Assembly (NCBI GenBank): GCA_027627225.1
Contig: CM051036.1
Coordinates: forward strand, 36,044,426-36,108,425
Source of the DNA: Congeria kusceri
Taxonomy: Eukaryota > Mollusca > Bivalvia > Myida > Dreissenidae
Reading direction: 5' to 3'
Length of the DNA: 64,000 bases
A model generated the notes under the pieces. That model was not told where the DNA came from, did no database searches, and was given only the letters and a program-made list of their open reading frames with translations. Position 1 is the stretch's first letter. Every line of letters begins with the position of its first letter. Shown here piece after piece: positions 11,283-22,600 of the stretch. A program made the translations under genes and the position numbers.

Positions 11283-11500
11283 TGTGGCGGATGCGTAGTC
11301 TAGTGGTATCACACTGGCTTCGCAACCCAGGGGTTGCAGGTTCGAGCCCCCCGCTACACCCTAACCTTCTAACTCGTCTTTCGCATGAGACGTTAAACCG
11401 AGGTGCAGTGTACTAGGTGCTTCACACCGGGCACTAAAAGACCCAGGGTCGCTTCTGGAACGGGGCGTTTATAAGGTTCAAATGTGTTCGATTTCGATTC
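11283..11500 (+). mobile_element. tRNA-derived SINE in the intron
   Basis: The tRNA-like head has A box TAGTCTAGTGG (11296-11306), B box GGTTCGAGCCC (11339-11349) and an acceptor-stem-like pair GTGGCGG / CCGCTAC. The anticodon and T stems are imperfect, so it is not a working tRNA. The body has GAGACGTTAAACCGAGGTG and AAAGACCCAGGGTCGCTTC, which I recognise as a type common in tRNA-derived SINEs of marine invertebrates. Confidence 0.75.
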
Positions 11501-12127
11501 ATTACAAATCCTTAAAGAATCGTACACCTTACTTGAATTTGCAGACTTGTTAAGATGAACTGTATACATGTTCTACAAAAGATACTGCTTAAGTGATATT
11601 TGTGACAATTTAAATGGTCAATATGATTATACATGTAATGCTTATCACGAAACGTAGAATGAAACGTTAATAAAAATGTCAATTCTTCAAACTATATAAT
11701 ATGCATTGGCTCCACCTCCTGTTCTGAGCGCCACCTCCATTGCTTTGGCTCCACCTCTTACGTGAAAATGCAAAATAATATGTTTAATCGACGTCAAACC
11801 AACATTTTTGATAACGCAGCAAATAATACATTTCGAAAGTAATTAATTTAAGCCATTAATGCCCTAATTGTGTGTAAATTACGTCTTAACACGTTCAAAT
11901 TCATCAATTACCTGGTTCAATTTTAACCATGTAACAACTTATAAAAGTCCTCACGTTTTAAAATGCGTCGTGACTTCATACTTCTCTACATTGTTGCAAG
12001 GTAATATTGATTCCGAATCACACTACATTGTCCAATTTTTAAAACAGTGTCTCAAATGGTCATAAAACATATAAAACCAACTCACCTTCTATCACTGTTT
12101 TTACTTGTTCCTACTACTTTTGTCATT

Positions 12128-12190
12128 AGCGCCACCTCAGAAGTATAATTGGCTCGTTTTCCAATGCATCTCCAAAAAGAGGTGGCGCCA
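12128..12190. repeat. short inverted repeat
   Basis: AGCGCCACCTC (12128-12138) pairs with GAGGTGGCGCCA (12179-12190) across about 40 bases. Related GCTCCACCTC / GCGCCACCTC motifs lie at 11708-11760. It could be a small MITE remnant. Confidence 0.5.
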
Positions 12191-12312
12191 GTGATTACAG
12201 ACCTTGTTTAAAGTGGTAGGAAAATGATACGAGTTTGTTAATAACAGTAAATTACTTCTTTTATTTTATTTCATTATAAGATCTGAGTCATTATAGGAAT
12301 TATGTGTTTTAG

Positions 12313-13182
12313 ATACCTAGGTACAGACTTCGAGATATTCTACATCAGCACGATCAGAATGGCATAAAAGAACGGCAACTTGGAAGGTTGCACCGGCACA
12401 TTTATCACGTTCAAGGACCAAACCATATGTGGCACGTGGATACAAATCACAAACTTATTAGGTGGGGCTTTGTCATTGCAGGCGCAATAGACGGATTCAG
12501 CAGACTAGTGACTGCTTTACGCAGTTTAGATAACAACAGATCTGAGTCGCTTCTAGAGGTGTTCTGTGAAGCTACATACAAGTTTAGTATGCCTCGTTGC
12601 GTCAGAACTGATCAAGGCCTGGAAAACATAAGAACTGCCGAATTTATGTACGAAACAAGAGGAGCCCGTGGAATTCTAACAGGAAAAAGCACACACAACC
12701 AAAGAATTGAGAGACTCTGGCGCGACGTATATGAAGCAGTCTTAGCTCACTTTTATCAGCTCTTTTTATTTATGGAAGATGAAAGTATTTTGAGCGTGCT
12801 AAATCCCTTGCATATGTTTTCTCTGCACTATACATACCTGCACAAAATAAACGAAAAGCTCAATATCTGGAGAGAAGCCTGGGCTTCCCACAGACTGAGG
12901 ACCGTGGGTACATCACCTTTGCGCTTGTGGACTGCAGGGGTTCTGGACGGCGAATTAGATACATTGGATTTACTTCCGCCCGTACAGGATAGTGAAATCA
13001 TTCCGCAAATTAATGAAACACCGGTTTTTCAAATAGACCATCCAGAAATTAGCGACGAGTGTTTACTTCGACTTTCGCGCGAGTGTCCTAGAAACTGGGT
13101 TTGTCCAAACTTCGGTATCAACGTTTACCAAAATGTATTCAGAATAGCGCGTGAATATAATGAAATCCCTAATTGGTTTTGA
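12313..13182 (+). CDS. DDE transposase exon 2: integrase-like catalytic core
   Basis: Codes for residues 157-445, joined in phase 0 after the acceptor TTTTAG. It opens RYRLRDILHQHDQNG and goes into an RNase H-fold integrase core. Catalytic candidates are Asp199 (MWHVDTNHKL), Asp256 (CVRTDQGLEN) and Glu289 (STHNQRIERLWRD), spaced D(56)D(32)E. The whole family signature, including WHVDTNHKLIRW and THNQRIERLWRD, is intact. This matches a family of metazoan proteins usually annotated as 'integrase core domain-containing'. The predicted 445-aa product has no internal stop, so the copy may still make protein. It would act in the nucleus on transposon ends. The strand-transfer role is family knowledge; target sites and true transposon ends are unresolved. 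Confidence 0.85.
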   Translation: MPRYRLRDILHQHDQNGIKERQLGRLHRHIYHVQGPNHMWHVDTNHKLIRWGFVIAGAIDGFSRLVTALRSLDNNRSESLLEVFCEATYKFSMPRCVRTDQGLENIRTAEFMYETRGARGILTGKSTHNQRIERLWRDVYEAVLAHFYQLFLFMEDESILSVLNPLHMFSLHYTYLHKINEKLNIWREAWASHRLRTVGTSPLRLWTAGVLDGELDTLDLLPPVQDSEIIPQINETPVFQIDHPEISDECLLRLSRECPRNWVCPNFGINVYQNVFRIAREYNEIPNWF

Positions 13183-14950
13183 CAAAAATGTGTGGTGGTC
13201 AGTTAATTGCAGTTGACCCAATACGCACTTTCCCTGATAATGGGAAGATGTTGTATGAACTACAGATCCTTTATCGCTCACCAGATAAATGCTATGAAAG
13301 GCAGTGAGCCTTAACCGTACCGTTTTATACAATAAATGTGTCTTTGTAAAATAATATGTCAATTATAAAACAAATTTTGTTAATCTAATATTTACCACAA
13401 CTGCTGTTACTAACCTCGCATGGTGCACAGTTATATAAAAGTATTTTGATATTTACGGCAAGATAAGTACAGATTAGTACCATTTTTTAGCTATGCAATG
13501 AACAATAGTGTAAACAGTATACAAAATAGCTGACAACAGGTTATTTTAGCAAGTCATATTAATGCGTTCAAAGTATATAAGCTTTGGGAACAAAGAGTTT
13601 AATATGTATGTGTTTCAGATGTACACATATCTTGCTGAGATCATTACTTACCCATACTGGTAATGAATACATAAATCATAATTTGTACTACGAAGCGACA
13701 TTTTGAATTTATTAGCTCAACTTCAACATTCATTCTCAACTTGTACTTTTCGATGGAAATGTGAAAGTTGGCGGTTATACGCCAATATATTATATATGTG
13801 CCGATTTTTTCTTTTTAGTTTTCACTATCACCAGTCTGACTTGATCCAGTGGTGTCGGATAATAGTTTTTTAAGATTTACGTTACATCATGAACAGTAAA
13901 ATTGTGTGCCGTGTACAGTTCTGTTCATTTTTGTTAAAGGCGAGTTCGGTAGTTTTTCCTATATCTTTTCATGAACAAACGAGTTTAGGTGGTCACCACA
14001 CTTGTTTAGAGGACGTACCAGGTATCGCTTAAAATTTAATTGAATCCAATTTTAATCCAAATTCACAAAAATCTAAACCCTTTTCTGAAGAAAACTTTGT
14101 AGATCATTTTTTAAAGTATTCACTAAGAATTCTCTAACCACCATACACATTTTTACATAGAATTGTCTATTCTAGTGATCGATTAAAAGCATTGGATTAA
14201 CATAAGATATGCTTTCAAAGAACACAACATGTTTAGAAGTTGAAAACGACAAAATTATTTAAAAAAATACGATCAAGGTTTAAAATTAACAGAACAAATA
14301 ATTTATTAAGACTTACACAAGGTAGGCTACTAGATCTATTGCGATAAAATATGTTTGAGCTAAGCGTACGTTAGATGAAGATCTATACAAAAACCCGCCA
14401 TACGAGTATGCGGCCATTTCAGATGGCATGCGTAATAATATTCGATTTCTCGTTGTTTATCGGCCAAGACATTTCTGATGCGTACAAATTAATCGACGAG
14501 GGCGTTAGCCCAGTATGTGGTTTAATAGCCACGCATCAGAACGACAAAGAGTTGTTTACTGGCGGATAAACAACGATAAATTGAATATTATTTCGATTCT
14601 AAAATGATCTGATTTTTTTTGCAATTGTATTGAAAACTACATTTTACTATGTTCCGCACAACTTCCCGAGCGAACGTTCGAACGCCAGTTACATCATTCC
14701 TTGATACAAATTCATTGTGACGTCACTTTCATTGATAAAAACTGAACAAATGACGTCAATAACAAAATACTTTTTTGCGTTGTTTATTGGTAGATTAACA
14801 CCGATAATTTGTTGTGTTTTTTTGTATATACAAAAATCAGTAAATGTCATGTTAGAATAATAATTAACAGCTAAAAAAAAGAGAAGGTGATAGTTCAACA
14901 TTCATATTAATGGAATTTACTAGTATTTTAAATTTACGGTTGTTGATAAT
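13183..14950. other. intergenic, nothing firm recognised
   Basis: AT-rich. No inverted match to the start of the 84-bp array was found downstream of the transposase, so the 3' end of that transposon could not be placed. Confidence 0.5.
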
Positions 14951-15029
14951 CTGACCTCCATATTTTTGGGACGTTGCACCCACATTTTCATGACCGGTTA
15001 GTAGGGATGTTTTATATTAGCCGATGCAA

Positions 15030-16110
15030 TGTTAGGTTTTATTCATTTGGTACATATTTTGGAATGTTGAAGGGGCATACATTTGTTGAAATACAAAGCG
15101 TATACATGTTTAGAAATTATAAGATTTTGGAACAAAAACTTTATCCCCGAGATCTATGTGAAAAGTGGGCATACCTCTGTCAAAATACAAAAAACGAGTT
15201 ATGGGGCTTGTTGCACCTGATGCTGGAGTTGATTACAAGGACGTATTCCAAATTTCAAGTGAATACTTTATGTAGTTTAAAAATTACAAGACTTTTGAAT
15301 AAAAACGTAACACTGAAAATCTTTGTGGAAAAGGGGATAACTCTGCCAAAATACAAAACAGGGTTATGTGGATTGTGGCAACTGATGAATGATGACGTAG
15401 TTGATGACAAATGTATATTCCAAGTTTCAATTGGATAACCTATCAAGTTTTAAGTTATAAAACTTAAATAAAACTTAAATCTGAAAAACTATGCGCAAAA
15501 GAGACATAACCATGCCAAAATACAAAACAGAGTTATAGCGAATGTTGCAAAAGTACATTCCAAGTTTCAAGTGAATAACTTCTGTAGTTTTAAAGTTACA
15601 AGATTTTTTAATTAAAACTAACACGAAAATGTATGTGAAAAAGAGGCATAACTCTGCTAAAATACAAAATTGAGTTTTGGGAAATGTTGCACTTGATGTT
15701 AGAGTTGATGACAACGGTACATTCCAAGTTTTAAGTGAATAACTTGTGTAGTTTTGAAGTTATAAGACTTTTGAATATGAACTTTAAACATAAATCTACG
15801 TGAAAAAGGGGCATAACTCTTTCAAAATACAAAATAGAGTTATGGGGAATGTTGCAATTGATGTTGGGAGTTGATAACAAAGGTTCATTTCAAGTTTCTA
15901 GTGAATAACTTATGTAGTTGTCAAGTCGTAAGACTTTTGAATGTAAACTTATAACAAGAAAATCTATGTGCAAAAAAGCGCATTACTCTGTCAAAATACA
16001 AAACCGAGTTGTGGGGAATGTTGCACCTGATGCTGGAGTAAATGACAAAGGTATATTCCAAGTTTGAAGTGAATAACTTATGTAGTTTTGAAGACACAAG
16101 ACATTTGATG
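15030..16110 (+). repeat. about 167-bp tandem units (GGGCATAACTCTGCC type)
   Basis: Six diverged units, each with AAAAGGGGCATAACTCTGCC, GTTATGGGGAATGTTGCA, CATTCCAAGTTTCAAGTG and ATAACTTATGTAGTTTT. Equivalent points are near 15163, 15328, 15496, 15637, 15803 and 15972. Open frames here are by-products of the repeat. This is the internal array type of the non-autonomous elements that fill 15-39 kb. Confidence 0.8.
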
Positions 16111-16129
16111 ATAAACTGTATAAACTAAG

Positions 16130-16910
16130 ATCAGACGCGGATGCAGACGTAGAATTGTGACCTTGACCTTTGACAGACAAGAATGGAAAGCATACGTGAA
16201 ACATTATCTGATCATGAAGTATAACAATGTTAAGTAATATTAAAATCCTTCCAGACACTAAGAAGTTATGGAGTGGAAATACAATACAAATATCTGACCT
16301 TGAATTGTGACCTTGATCTATGACAGACAAGCATAAGTCATGTATGCGAGACATGGGGTCATTAGGAATAATAAGTTATATTCAAATCCTTTCAGGCATT
16401 CAGAAGTTACCGAGCAACGAAATACAAGTTTTTGACCTTTGACCTTCAACTGTTACCTTGCCCTTTCAAGGACAAGCATTGGTCATGTGTGCGTTACATC
16501 TTCTAGTCATGGGGAATAATAATATCTTAAGTTGTATTAAAGTCCTTCCATGCATTAAGAAGTTATGAAGCGGAAACGAAATACATTTTAACGTTTACCT
16601 TGACCTTTGTAGGACAAGCATGGGTCATGTACCCGACACAACTGCTGGTCATGGTAAATATTAATCTCAAGTTATATTAAAATCCTTCTAGGCATTACGA
16701 AGTTATGGAGCAGCAGTAAAAAAGAAGTATTGAATTGTAACCTTGACCTATTGATTGATGGGTCAGGTACGCGACACATCGTCTGGTCATGGGGAATAAT
16801 AAACTTAATTAAAATCCTTCCAGGCGTTACGAAGTTATGGAGGGGAAACAAAATAATGGACGCACGTACCGGCGTACTTATGTACGGACCAACACGCACA
16901 ATTCATATAT
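16130..16910 (+). repeat. about 147-bp tandem units (TTGTGACCTTGACC type)
   Basis: About five units with TGTGACCTTGACCTTTGACA, CATGGGGAATAATAA, AAAATCCTTCCAGGCATT and GAAGTTATGGAGCGGAAAC. The array ends in a degenerate CGTAC-rich stretch at 16860-16905. Confidence 0.75.
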
Positions 16911-16959
16911 AAACCACACTTTTTCAAAGAGTAGGGGTATAAAAATTTTGAAAGTCTTT

Positions 16960-16994
16960 TTCAATTAGCCAATCTGTGAACAGGTCCCTTTAAT
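16960..16994 (+). repeat. single right end of the TTAA-flanked inverted-repeat family
   Basis: CCAATCTGTGAACAGGTCCC followed by TTTAA, the same end as in the copy at 22.7-23.15 kb. No left end is present. Confidence 0.6.
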
Positions 16995-17169
16995 ACCACT
17001 GTTACGAGTGAATGGTCAACAACTATCTGTTGTTTTGACAATAAGACAAACAATAACAATTTAACAAAAGTGAAACAGCCAACAGTTGTAACCTGAAACA
17101 TAACATTAAAATATAATTAACTATGCAAAGGAAAACAATATTTTTGAATTTAGACATAAAACAAGACGC

Positions 17170-17577
17170 TGTGTTCGATTAACACACATGTCCCTGGTTG
17201 GTGCTGGACAGCCAATTAAAATTAGATCAAGGTCAAAGTGAAGTTTGGTGATATGGGTGTATTAGGAATAAGCAACAACTGTGTAAGTATCCAAGTGTAG
17301 TAAGCGGTGTTGGTGCTAGACGAAACGTTAAAATATAGTTCACCATGAAATAGCCAATTTAAATTATCAAGTCCAAATTAGGTGAAGGTCAAACAAAGGT
17401 TGGGCGATATGAGTGGATAAGGAATAGTCATAAGCAACAACTGTGCAAGTATCCAAGTGTTGTTGTAGGTGCTTTGGTGTTAGACAAAATGGTAAAATCT
17501 ACTTAACCTCTTACAGACAGACAGGACAATCAGTATATGCCTCTCGCATCGCAATGCCAGGAGCATAAAAATAGTAA
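17170..17577 (+). repeat. decayed HINE-like element end
   Basis: Two related units (GTATCCAAGTGT ... GGTGCTAGAC) are followed by GACAGACAGGACAATCAG and a decayed terminal hairpin ending GGAGCATAAAA. Confidence 0.5.
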
Positions 17578-18039
17578 CTAAATTGAAGACTCAAAATAGA
17601 AAGCAGGCTGTGTATCCGAGTCAAAATGTTAAAATGAAATTCAGTATTACATATACTAATAAAACATCCAAATATCATAAATCTTAAGAAAAAGAATATT
17701 GGTAGAAATGACGGACGCACCCCTTATTAATTTCTGCATCAACCTGTCTTGTTGAGGCAGACATTTGTGCAAAGTTATTGTAAAATCTATCCATTCTTGG
17801 CCATGTTACAAGTCCATCAATCAAAAAGTAAATTTTAACTTTTAACCAACAACTTCAGACGCGTGACATGCTGTTGTTAATTTAAAATTTATAAAAAGTA
17901 GTTTTAAAATCCATGGCAAGTTAGGGCATGAATAAAGCAACCGGCACATTTTGACGTATAGGTGTGACCTTGACCTTTAATTTGATAATCGAGTGCTATT
18001 CACCATCTCATTATGGAAAACATTGTGCCAAGTAAGTAA

Positions 18040-19480
18040 ACAAGAGCTGTAAGAGGACAGCACGTTTTACTTTTAGAAGTATTTCAGTTGGTACATATTT
18101 TGGAAAATGGAATGGACATAAATTTGTTGAAATACAAAACTTATTCAAAGTTTTAAGTGAAAACCTTATGTAGTTTTGGGGGATTGTTGAACCTATGAAA
18201 TTTGGAAGTTATGAAACATTTGAATAAAACTAGAAATGTGTCCACAGACACGGATGCCCCCACCTATGCAGCCATTTCTACATGGTGCCACTTTGTCTGT
18301 GTGCATACACAATATTTTGCAAAAGGAGAATTTTACTTTTATTTTGTACTTTGTGCTAATGTATTCTCTTATTCTGTAAAGTAATTTGAGGTATCACAAA
18401 ATAGTTTTTGTCCTGACAAAAAATCAATAGTGTAGTAAATAAAAGATTTAGGCAATTACGAGTTATGGTTCTTGTATGCTTCACTTACTCATGGTATCTT
18501 AAAAATCATTCTGTGCAAAATCAACAAAATGCCTTTCATCATTTTTGAATTATGCTCTGTACACTCATGAATAAAGGGAAGCAAAATCCTCCCCTGCTGG
18601 ACATTATGCTCCAGACATGGTCTATGGCTTAAATTCTTATATTTGACCTTTGACCTTTTAGTGTGACCTTCACATCATACAAAGAGACCTGGTTCGCGTG
18701 CACAACACACTGACTCACCATGCATAGCCAAGTTAGTTCAAAATCCTTCCCCGCTGGACAAAATAATGCTTCGGACAGGGTCTAAGGCTTAAATTCTTAT
18801 ATTTGACCTGTGACCTTCAAGTGTGACCTTGACCTTGGACCTAGTTCTTGCGCGCAACACATTTTCTCACCATGCTCAACACTTGTGGCAAGTTATTTGA
18901 AATTCCTTTCATGCTGGACAAAATTATGCAGGACAGGGTGTATGGCTTACATTCTTATATTTGACCTTTGACCTTTAAGTGTGACCTTGACCTTGGACCT
19001 GGTTCCTGCACATGACACACCATCTCATTATGCTTAACATTTCTGCCAAGTTATTTGAAAATCCTCCAGTGCTGGAAAAACTTATTGTCCGGACAAGAAT
19101 CCAAACATACGTACATCACGTACATACCCACGGACAGGGTAAACTCTATATGTCCCCCCCATCATTGATGGTGGGGGCATTAAAATGTAACCTGAAAATA
19201 TATATGAAAAAGGGCATAACTCTTGCAAAATACAAAATTGTGTCATGTTGCACTTGATGTTGGAGTCGATGACAATGGTACATCCCAAGTTTCAAGTGAA
19301 TAACTTATGTACTTTTCAAGCTATAAGACTTGTGAATATAAACTTAAGCCAGAAAAACTATGAAAACAGGGGCAGTACAGTCAAAATACAAAACACAGTT
19401 ATGCTGATGGTTTCAATAGACGTTGGAGTTCATGACAAAAGTACATTCCAAGTTTCAAATCAGTTTAAATCCAAAATGAA
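18040..19480 (+). mobile_element. HINE-like element, interrupted by another
   Basis: Begins AACAAGAGCTGTAAGAGGAC, the shared 5' start of several elements here, and carries the 167-bp unit type. At 18231-19185 another element is inserted: the unit reads GAATAAAAC, breaks off, and resumes TGTAACCTGAAAAT after the insertion. Confidence 0.6.
18231..19185 (+). mobile_element. HINE-like element, GCCCCC-hairpin subfamily
   Basis: 5' part GTGTCCACAGACAC, then ATGCCCCCACC (18254-18264), which is perfectly complementary to GGTGGGGGCAT in the 3' terminal hairpin (19170-19180). The interior holds about 180-bp units with GTGACCTTGACCTTGGACC, CACCATGCTCAACACTTG and AAGTTATTTGAAA. Before the hairpin lies a CATACGTACAT-rich stretch. 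A 5' arm pairing with a 3' hairpin plus internal tandem repeats is the design of HINE/DINE-1-type non-autonomous Helentrons. No coding sequence. Confidence 0.7.
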
Positions 19481-19562
19481 AACAAGAGGCACACGAGTGC
19501 CTGTATCGCTCCAATGGCTTAAGGAGTGCTTGATCAAAAGGACCCTGATATGCTATATAAGG

Positions 19563-21010
19563 AAACAAGAGGGCACCGAGGGCCCTAGGACGCTCACCTG
19601 AGACCTTGTAACACAATTAGAATTTGCATCTCTGAGGTGTGGCTTATTTTTATCCCAGGGGCATAATTTGAACAATCTTAACAAACCTCTGAGCCTTGCG
19701 GTTTCAGGTAAAGCTTTTTACAGTCATTCTGCTATTAAGTCTATATAAACCATGTGACCTCTTGGGGTGTGGCCAGATTTGACCCCAGGGGCATAATTTG
19801 AACAATCCTTGGAGAGGACCACTATGCAATGTTACGTACTATAGGAAAGCTGTGGGCCTTGCCGTTTCAGAGGAGAGGATTTTAAAAGTCATTTTGCTAT
19901 TTAAGTCTATATAAACCATGTGACCCCCTGGGCGTGACCAGTTTTGACCCCAGGGGCATAATTTCAACAATATTTGTAGAGGACCACATATACATACCAA
20001 ATATGAAACCTCTAGGCCTTGCGGTTTCAGAGGATTAGAATTTTAAAGTCATTTTGCTATATAAGTTTAAATAAACCATGTGACCCCTGGGGTGTGGTCA
20101 GTGACCCATTAGGCATAATTTGAACAATCTTTGCTATTTACATTTATATAAACCATGTGACCCCCAGGGCGTGGCCAGTTTTGACCTCAGGGGCATAATT
20201 TGAACAATCTTTGTAGAGGACACTATACGATATTACATACCAAATAAGAAACCTCTGGGCATTGCGGTTTCTGAGGAGATTTTTTAAGTCATTTTGCTAT
20301 TTAAGTTTACATAAATCATGTGACCCCCGGGGTGTGGCCAGTTTTGACCCTAGGTGCATAAATTGTATAATATTTGTAGAGGATCACTAAAGGACGTTAC
20401 ATACCAAATATGAAACCTCTGGGCCATGTAGTTTCAGAGAAGATTTTTTAAAGACATTTCGCTATTTAAGTCTATATCAACCATGTTACCCACAGGGTGT
20501 GGCCCATTTTGACCCCAGGGGCATAATTTGAGCAATCTTTGTAGAAGACCACTATAGGATGTTACATACCAAATATGAAACCTCTGGGCCTTGCGGTTTC
20601 AGAGGAGATTTTTAGTCATTTTGCTATATATTCTATATAAACCATGTGACCCCCCGGGGCGCAGCCCATTTTGACCCCAGGGGCATAATTTGAATAATCT
20701 TTGTAGAGGACCACTATAGGATGTTACATACCAAATATGAAACCTCTGGGCCTTGCGGTTTCAGAGATTTGTTAAGTTTGCACTTTTAAACTCTATTTTT
20801 AGCTCTGGTGACCTACATATGCAGCGTACCATAACAATTTGAACAACTTTGAAAGAGGGTGACCCAATGATCATTCCTGTGAAATTTGGTAAAAATCTGC
20901 CAAGTGGTTTAGGAGATGTCGTTTGAATGAAAAGTTGACGACGGACGCACGACGGACAACGGCGATCACAAAAGCTCACCATGGGCACTTTGTGCTCAGG
21001 TGAGCTAAAA
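19563..21010 (+). mobile_element. HINE-like element, GCTCACCTGAG subfamily
   Basis: Starts AAACAAGAGGGCACCGAGG. The 5' arm GCTCACCTGAG (19592-19602) is perfectly complementary to CTCAGGTGAGC (20995-21005) in the terminal hairpin, which ends GAGCTAAAA. The interior has about seven units near 165 bp with CCATGTGACCCC, TTTTGACCCCAGGGGCATAA and CCTCTGGGCCTTGCGGTTTC. Confidence 0.75.
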
Positions 21011-21299
21011 AGGCCCCGCACTTTGGCAGCAACATTATTTGGTTTAACAAATCAAAATAATATAAGTATTTTGATAGAGAACCACCAAAGGAACATTTCT
21101 GTGAAATTATTTCGAAATCCAAGCAAAGCTTTCTGACATTTAATTTTAAATATAGCCATATAAGCAAAATTGGCCTCGCCCACCTGGGGATTCCTATATA
21201 GCCCCCCCCCCCCGCTACTGGGAGTGGGAATATAACTAACATTGGAACTGGCAAAGTACTGCATTCATTTGAAGTCAACATCAAAAGTTCTAGCTCTAT

Positions 21300-21712
21300 A
21301 CAATATAATCAAAGTACAACAACTCCCTGATTAATCATCATATGTGCATGTCCACCATATAGGGATGCTGCAAATAAATTTTTTATTGAAATTGAGTTAT
21401 AAGATTTCGAGATCTTGCTCGGAACAAAAAAATCCAATTATTTATCAGACCAGAACGACCTGACAATGTGCTCAGGTCCACCCTATAGGAATGCTGCATA
21501 GAAAGTATTATTGAATTTGAGTCATTAGTTCCCGAGATCTTGCATGGAAATAAAGTGCTGGATGGACGGAAGGACAGAAATGATGGATAAAATTGTCATG
21601 GAAATGCATTTGACATCCTTTCAAACTGAATGGCAGTTTAATTAGAATTCGGACAGGCGGATATAGCGGTGACTTAATGCTTCTATTTGGGGAGCATAAA
21701 AATATACAGACA
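21300..21712 (+). repeat. HINE-like fragment, GGGGAGCATAA subfamily
   Basis: Contains CGACCTGACAATGTGCTC, GGATGGACGGAAGGACAG and a weakened terminal hairpin ATGCTTCTATTTGGGGAGCA. A better-preserved copy is at 24825-25081. Confidence 0.6.
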
Positions 21713-21792
21713 TTTCTTTGAAGCAAAACAATAGTTGTCACACAAAGTAACTTTGCCCATACTGTATGTGCATACACAAGTTTTTCAAATTA

Positions 21793-22052
21793 TTACTGTA
21801 ACCCAAAGAAAGCATTTGAGAATGCATAATCATACAGCCGAAATAGTTTTGCTGGTTCTGGCAGTTTGTTTTCATGTGAAGGTCTAGGCAATGTCAGTGA
21901 ATTGACACAAGTATTAGCTGTTGGCAAAAAGCCATTGTAGCTGTCACAAAACACTATGGAAGGCTGTATCTTAAAGCCAAGATGTGGTTCTTCATCAGTA
22001 CTGGTCAAAAATGCCAGTACACTGGACAGTGTCAGATTTTCTCTTCTTCCAG
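21793..22052 (-). CDS. HECT ligase exon 5 (last): catalytic C-lobe
   Basis: The acceptor is TTTTTTTTCAG. The exon starts CT|GGA and completes an Ala codon begun by the previous exon. It codes for GRRENLTLSSVLAFLTST, EEPHLGFKIQPSIVF, LPTANTCVNSLTLPRP and the end LYDYAFSNAFFGLQ, then TAA. The Cys in PTANTC is at the place of the HECT catalytic cysteine, and the LYDYAFSNAFFGL ending is the normal HECT C-terminus. No frame damage here. Confidence 0.85.
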
Positions 22053-22111
22053 CTGAAAAAAAATAAATATAAAAGCACACATTACTGTCAGAAAAGACAA
22101 ACAACTAACTA

Positions 22112-22561
22112 AACAAGAGGCTGTAAGGCCCTAGTTGGCTCACCTGAAAAGCTAGCCAAGTTTCATGTTGACCGGTAAAAAAGAGACCTCTTAAGTGTTC
22201 ACAAGCTTTTTCTTGCCCCACATGACCCAGTTTTAAACTCTGCTGAGATATCATAAGAACAAATGTTTTGAGTGAGTTTGATGTTGATTGTGCAAAAAAT
22301 GTGGCCTCTAGAGTGTTCACAAGCTTTTTCTTCAAATTAACCTAGTGACCTAGTTTTAGGCACCACATGACCCAGTTTTAAACTCACCGAGGTATCATTA
22401 GAACAAATCTTCTGAGTTTCATGAGGACTGCGAAATAAAATAAGGTCTATAGAGTGTTCACGAGGTAAATGTTGATGACAAACGATTAATGATGAATTAG
22501 TAAGAATGGACAAAAGGCGATCATAAAACCTCACCATTGGCATGTTGTGCTCAGGTGAGCT
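22112..22561 (+). mobile_element. short HINE-like element in the HECT gene intron
   Basis: Starts AACAAGAGGCTGTAAGGCC. The 5' arm GCTCACCTGA (22138-22147) is complementary to TCAGGTGAGC (22551-22560). The two to three internal units contain CCCAGTTTTAAACTC and GTGTTCAC. Confidence 0.65.
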
Positions 22562-22600
22562 ACCAGGTAATAAAAATAACTAAATAAATAAACAATAGCT

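Larger units (their letters stand above)
10966..12312 (+). other. intron of the transposase gene
   Basis: Begins GTAAGT and ends TGTTTTAG; both flanking exons are in phase 0. It has taken in a tRNA-derived SINE (11283-11500), a minus-strand tRNA-like element (about 11036-11228) and a short inverted repeat (12128-12190). Confidence 0.75.

Noticed and set aside
14974..16354. Open frames of 79-154 codons on both strands
   Set aside because: They lie in 147-167-bp repeat units, and similar nonsense frames recur in other units.
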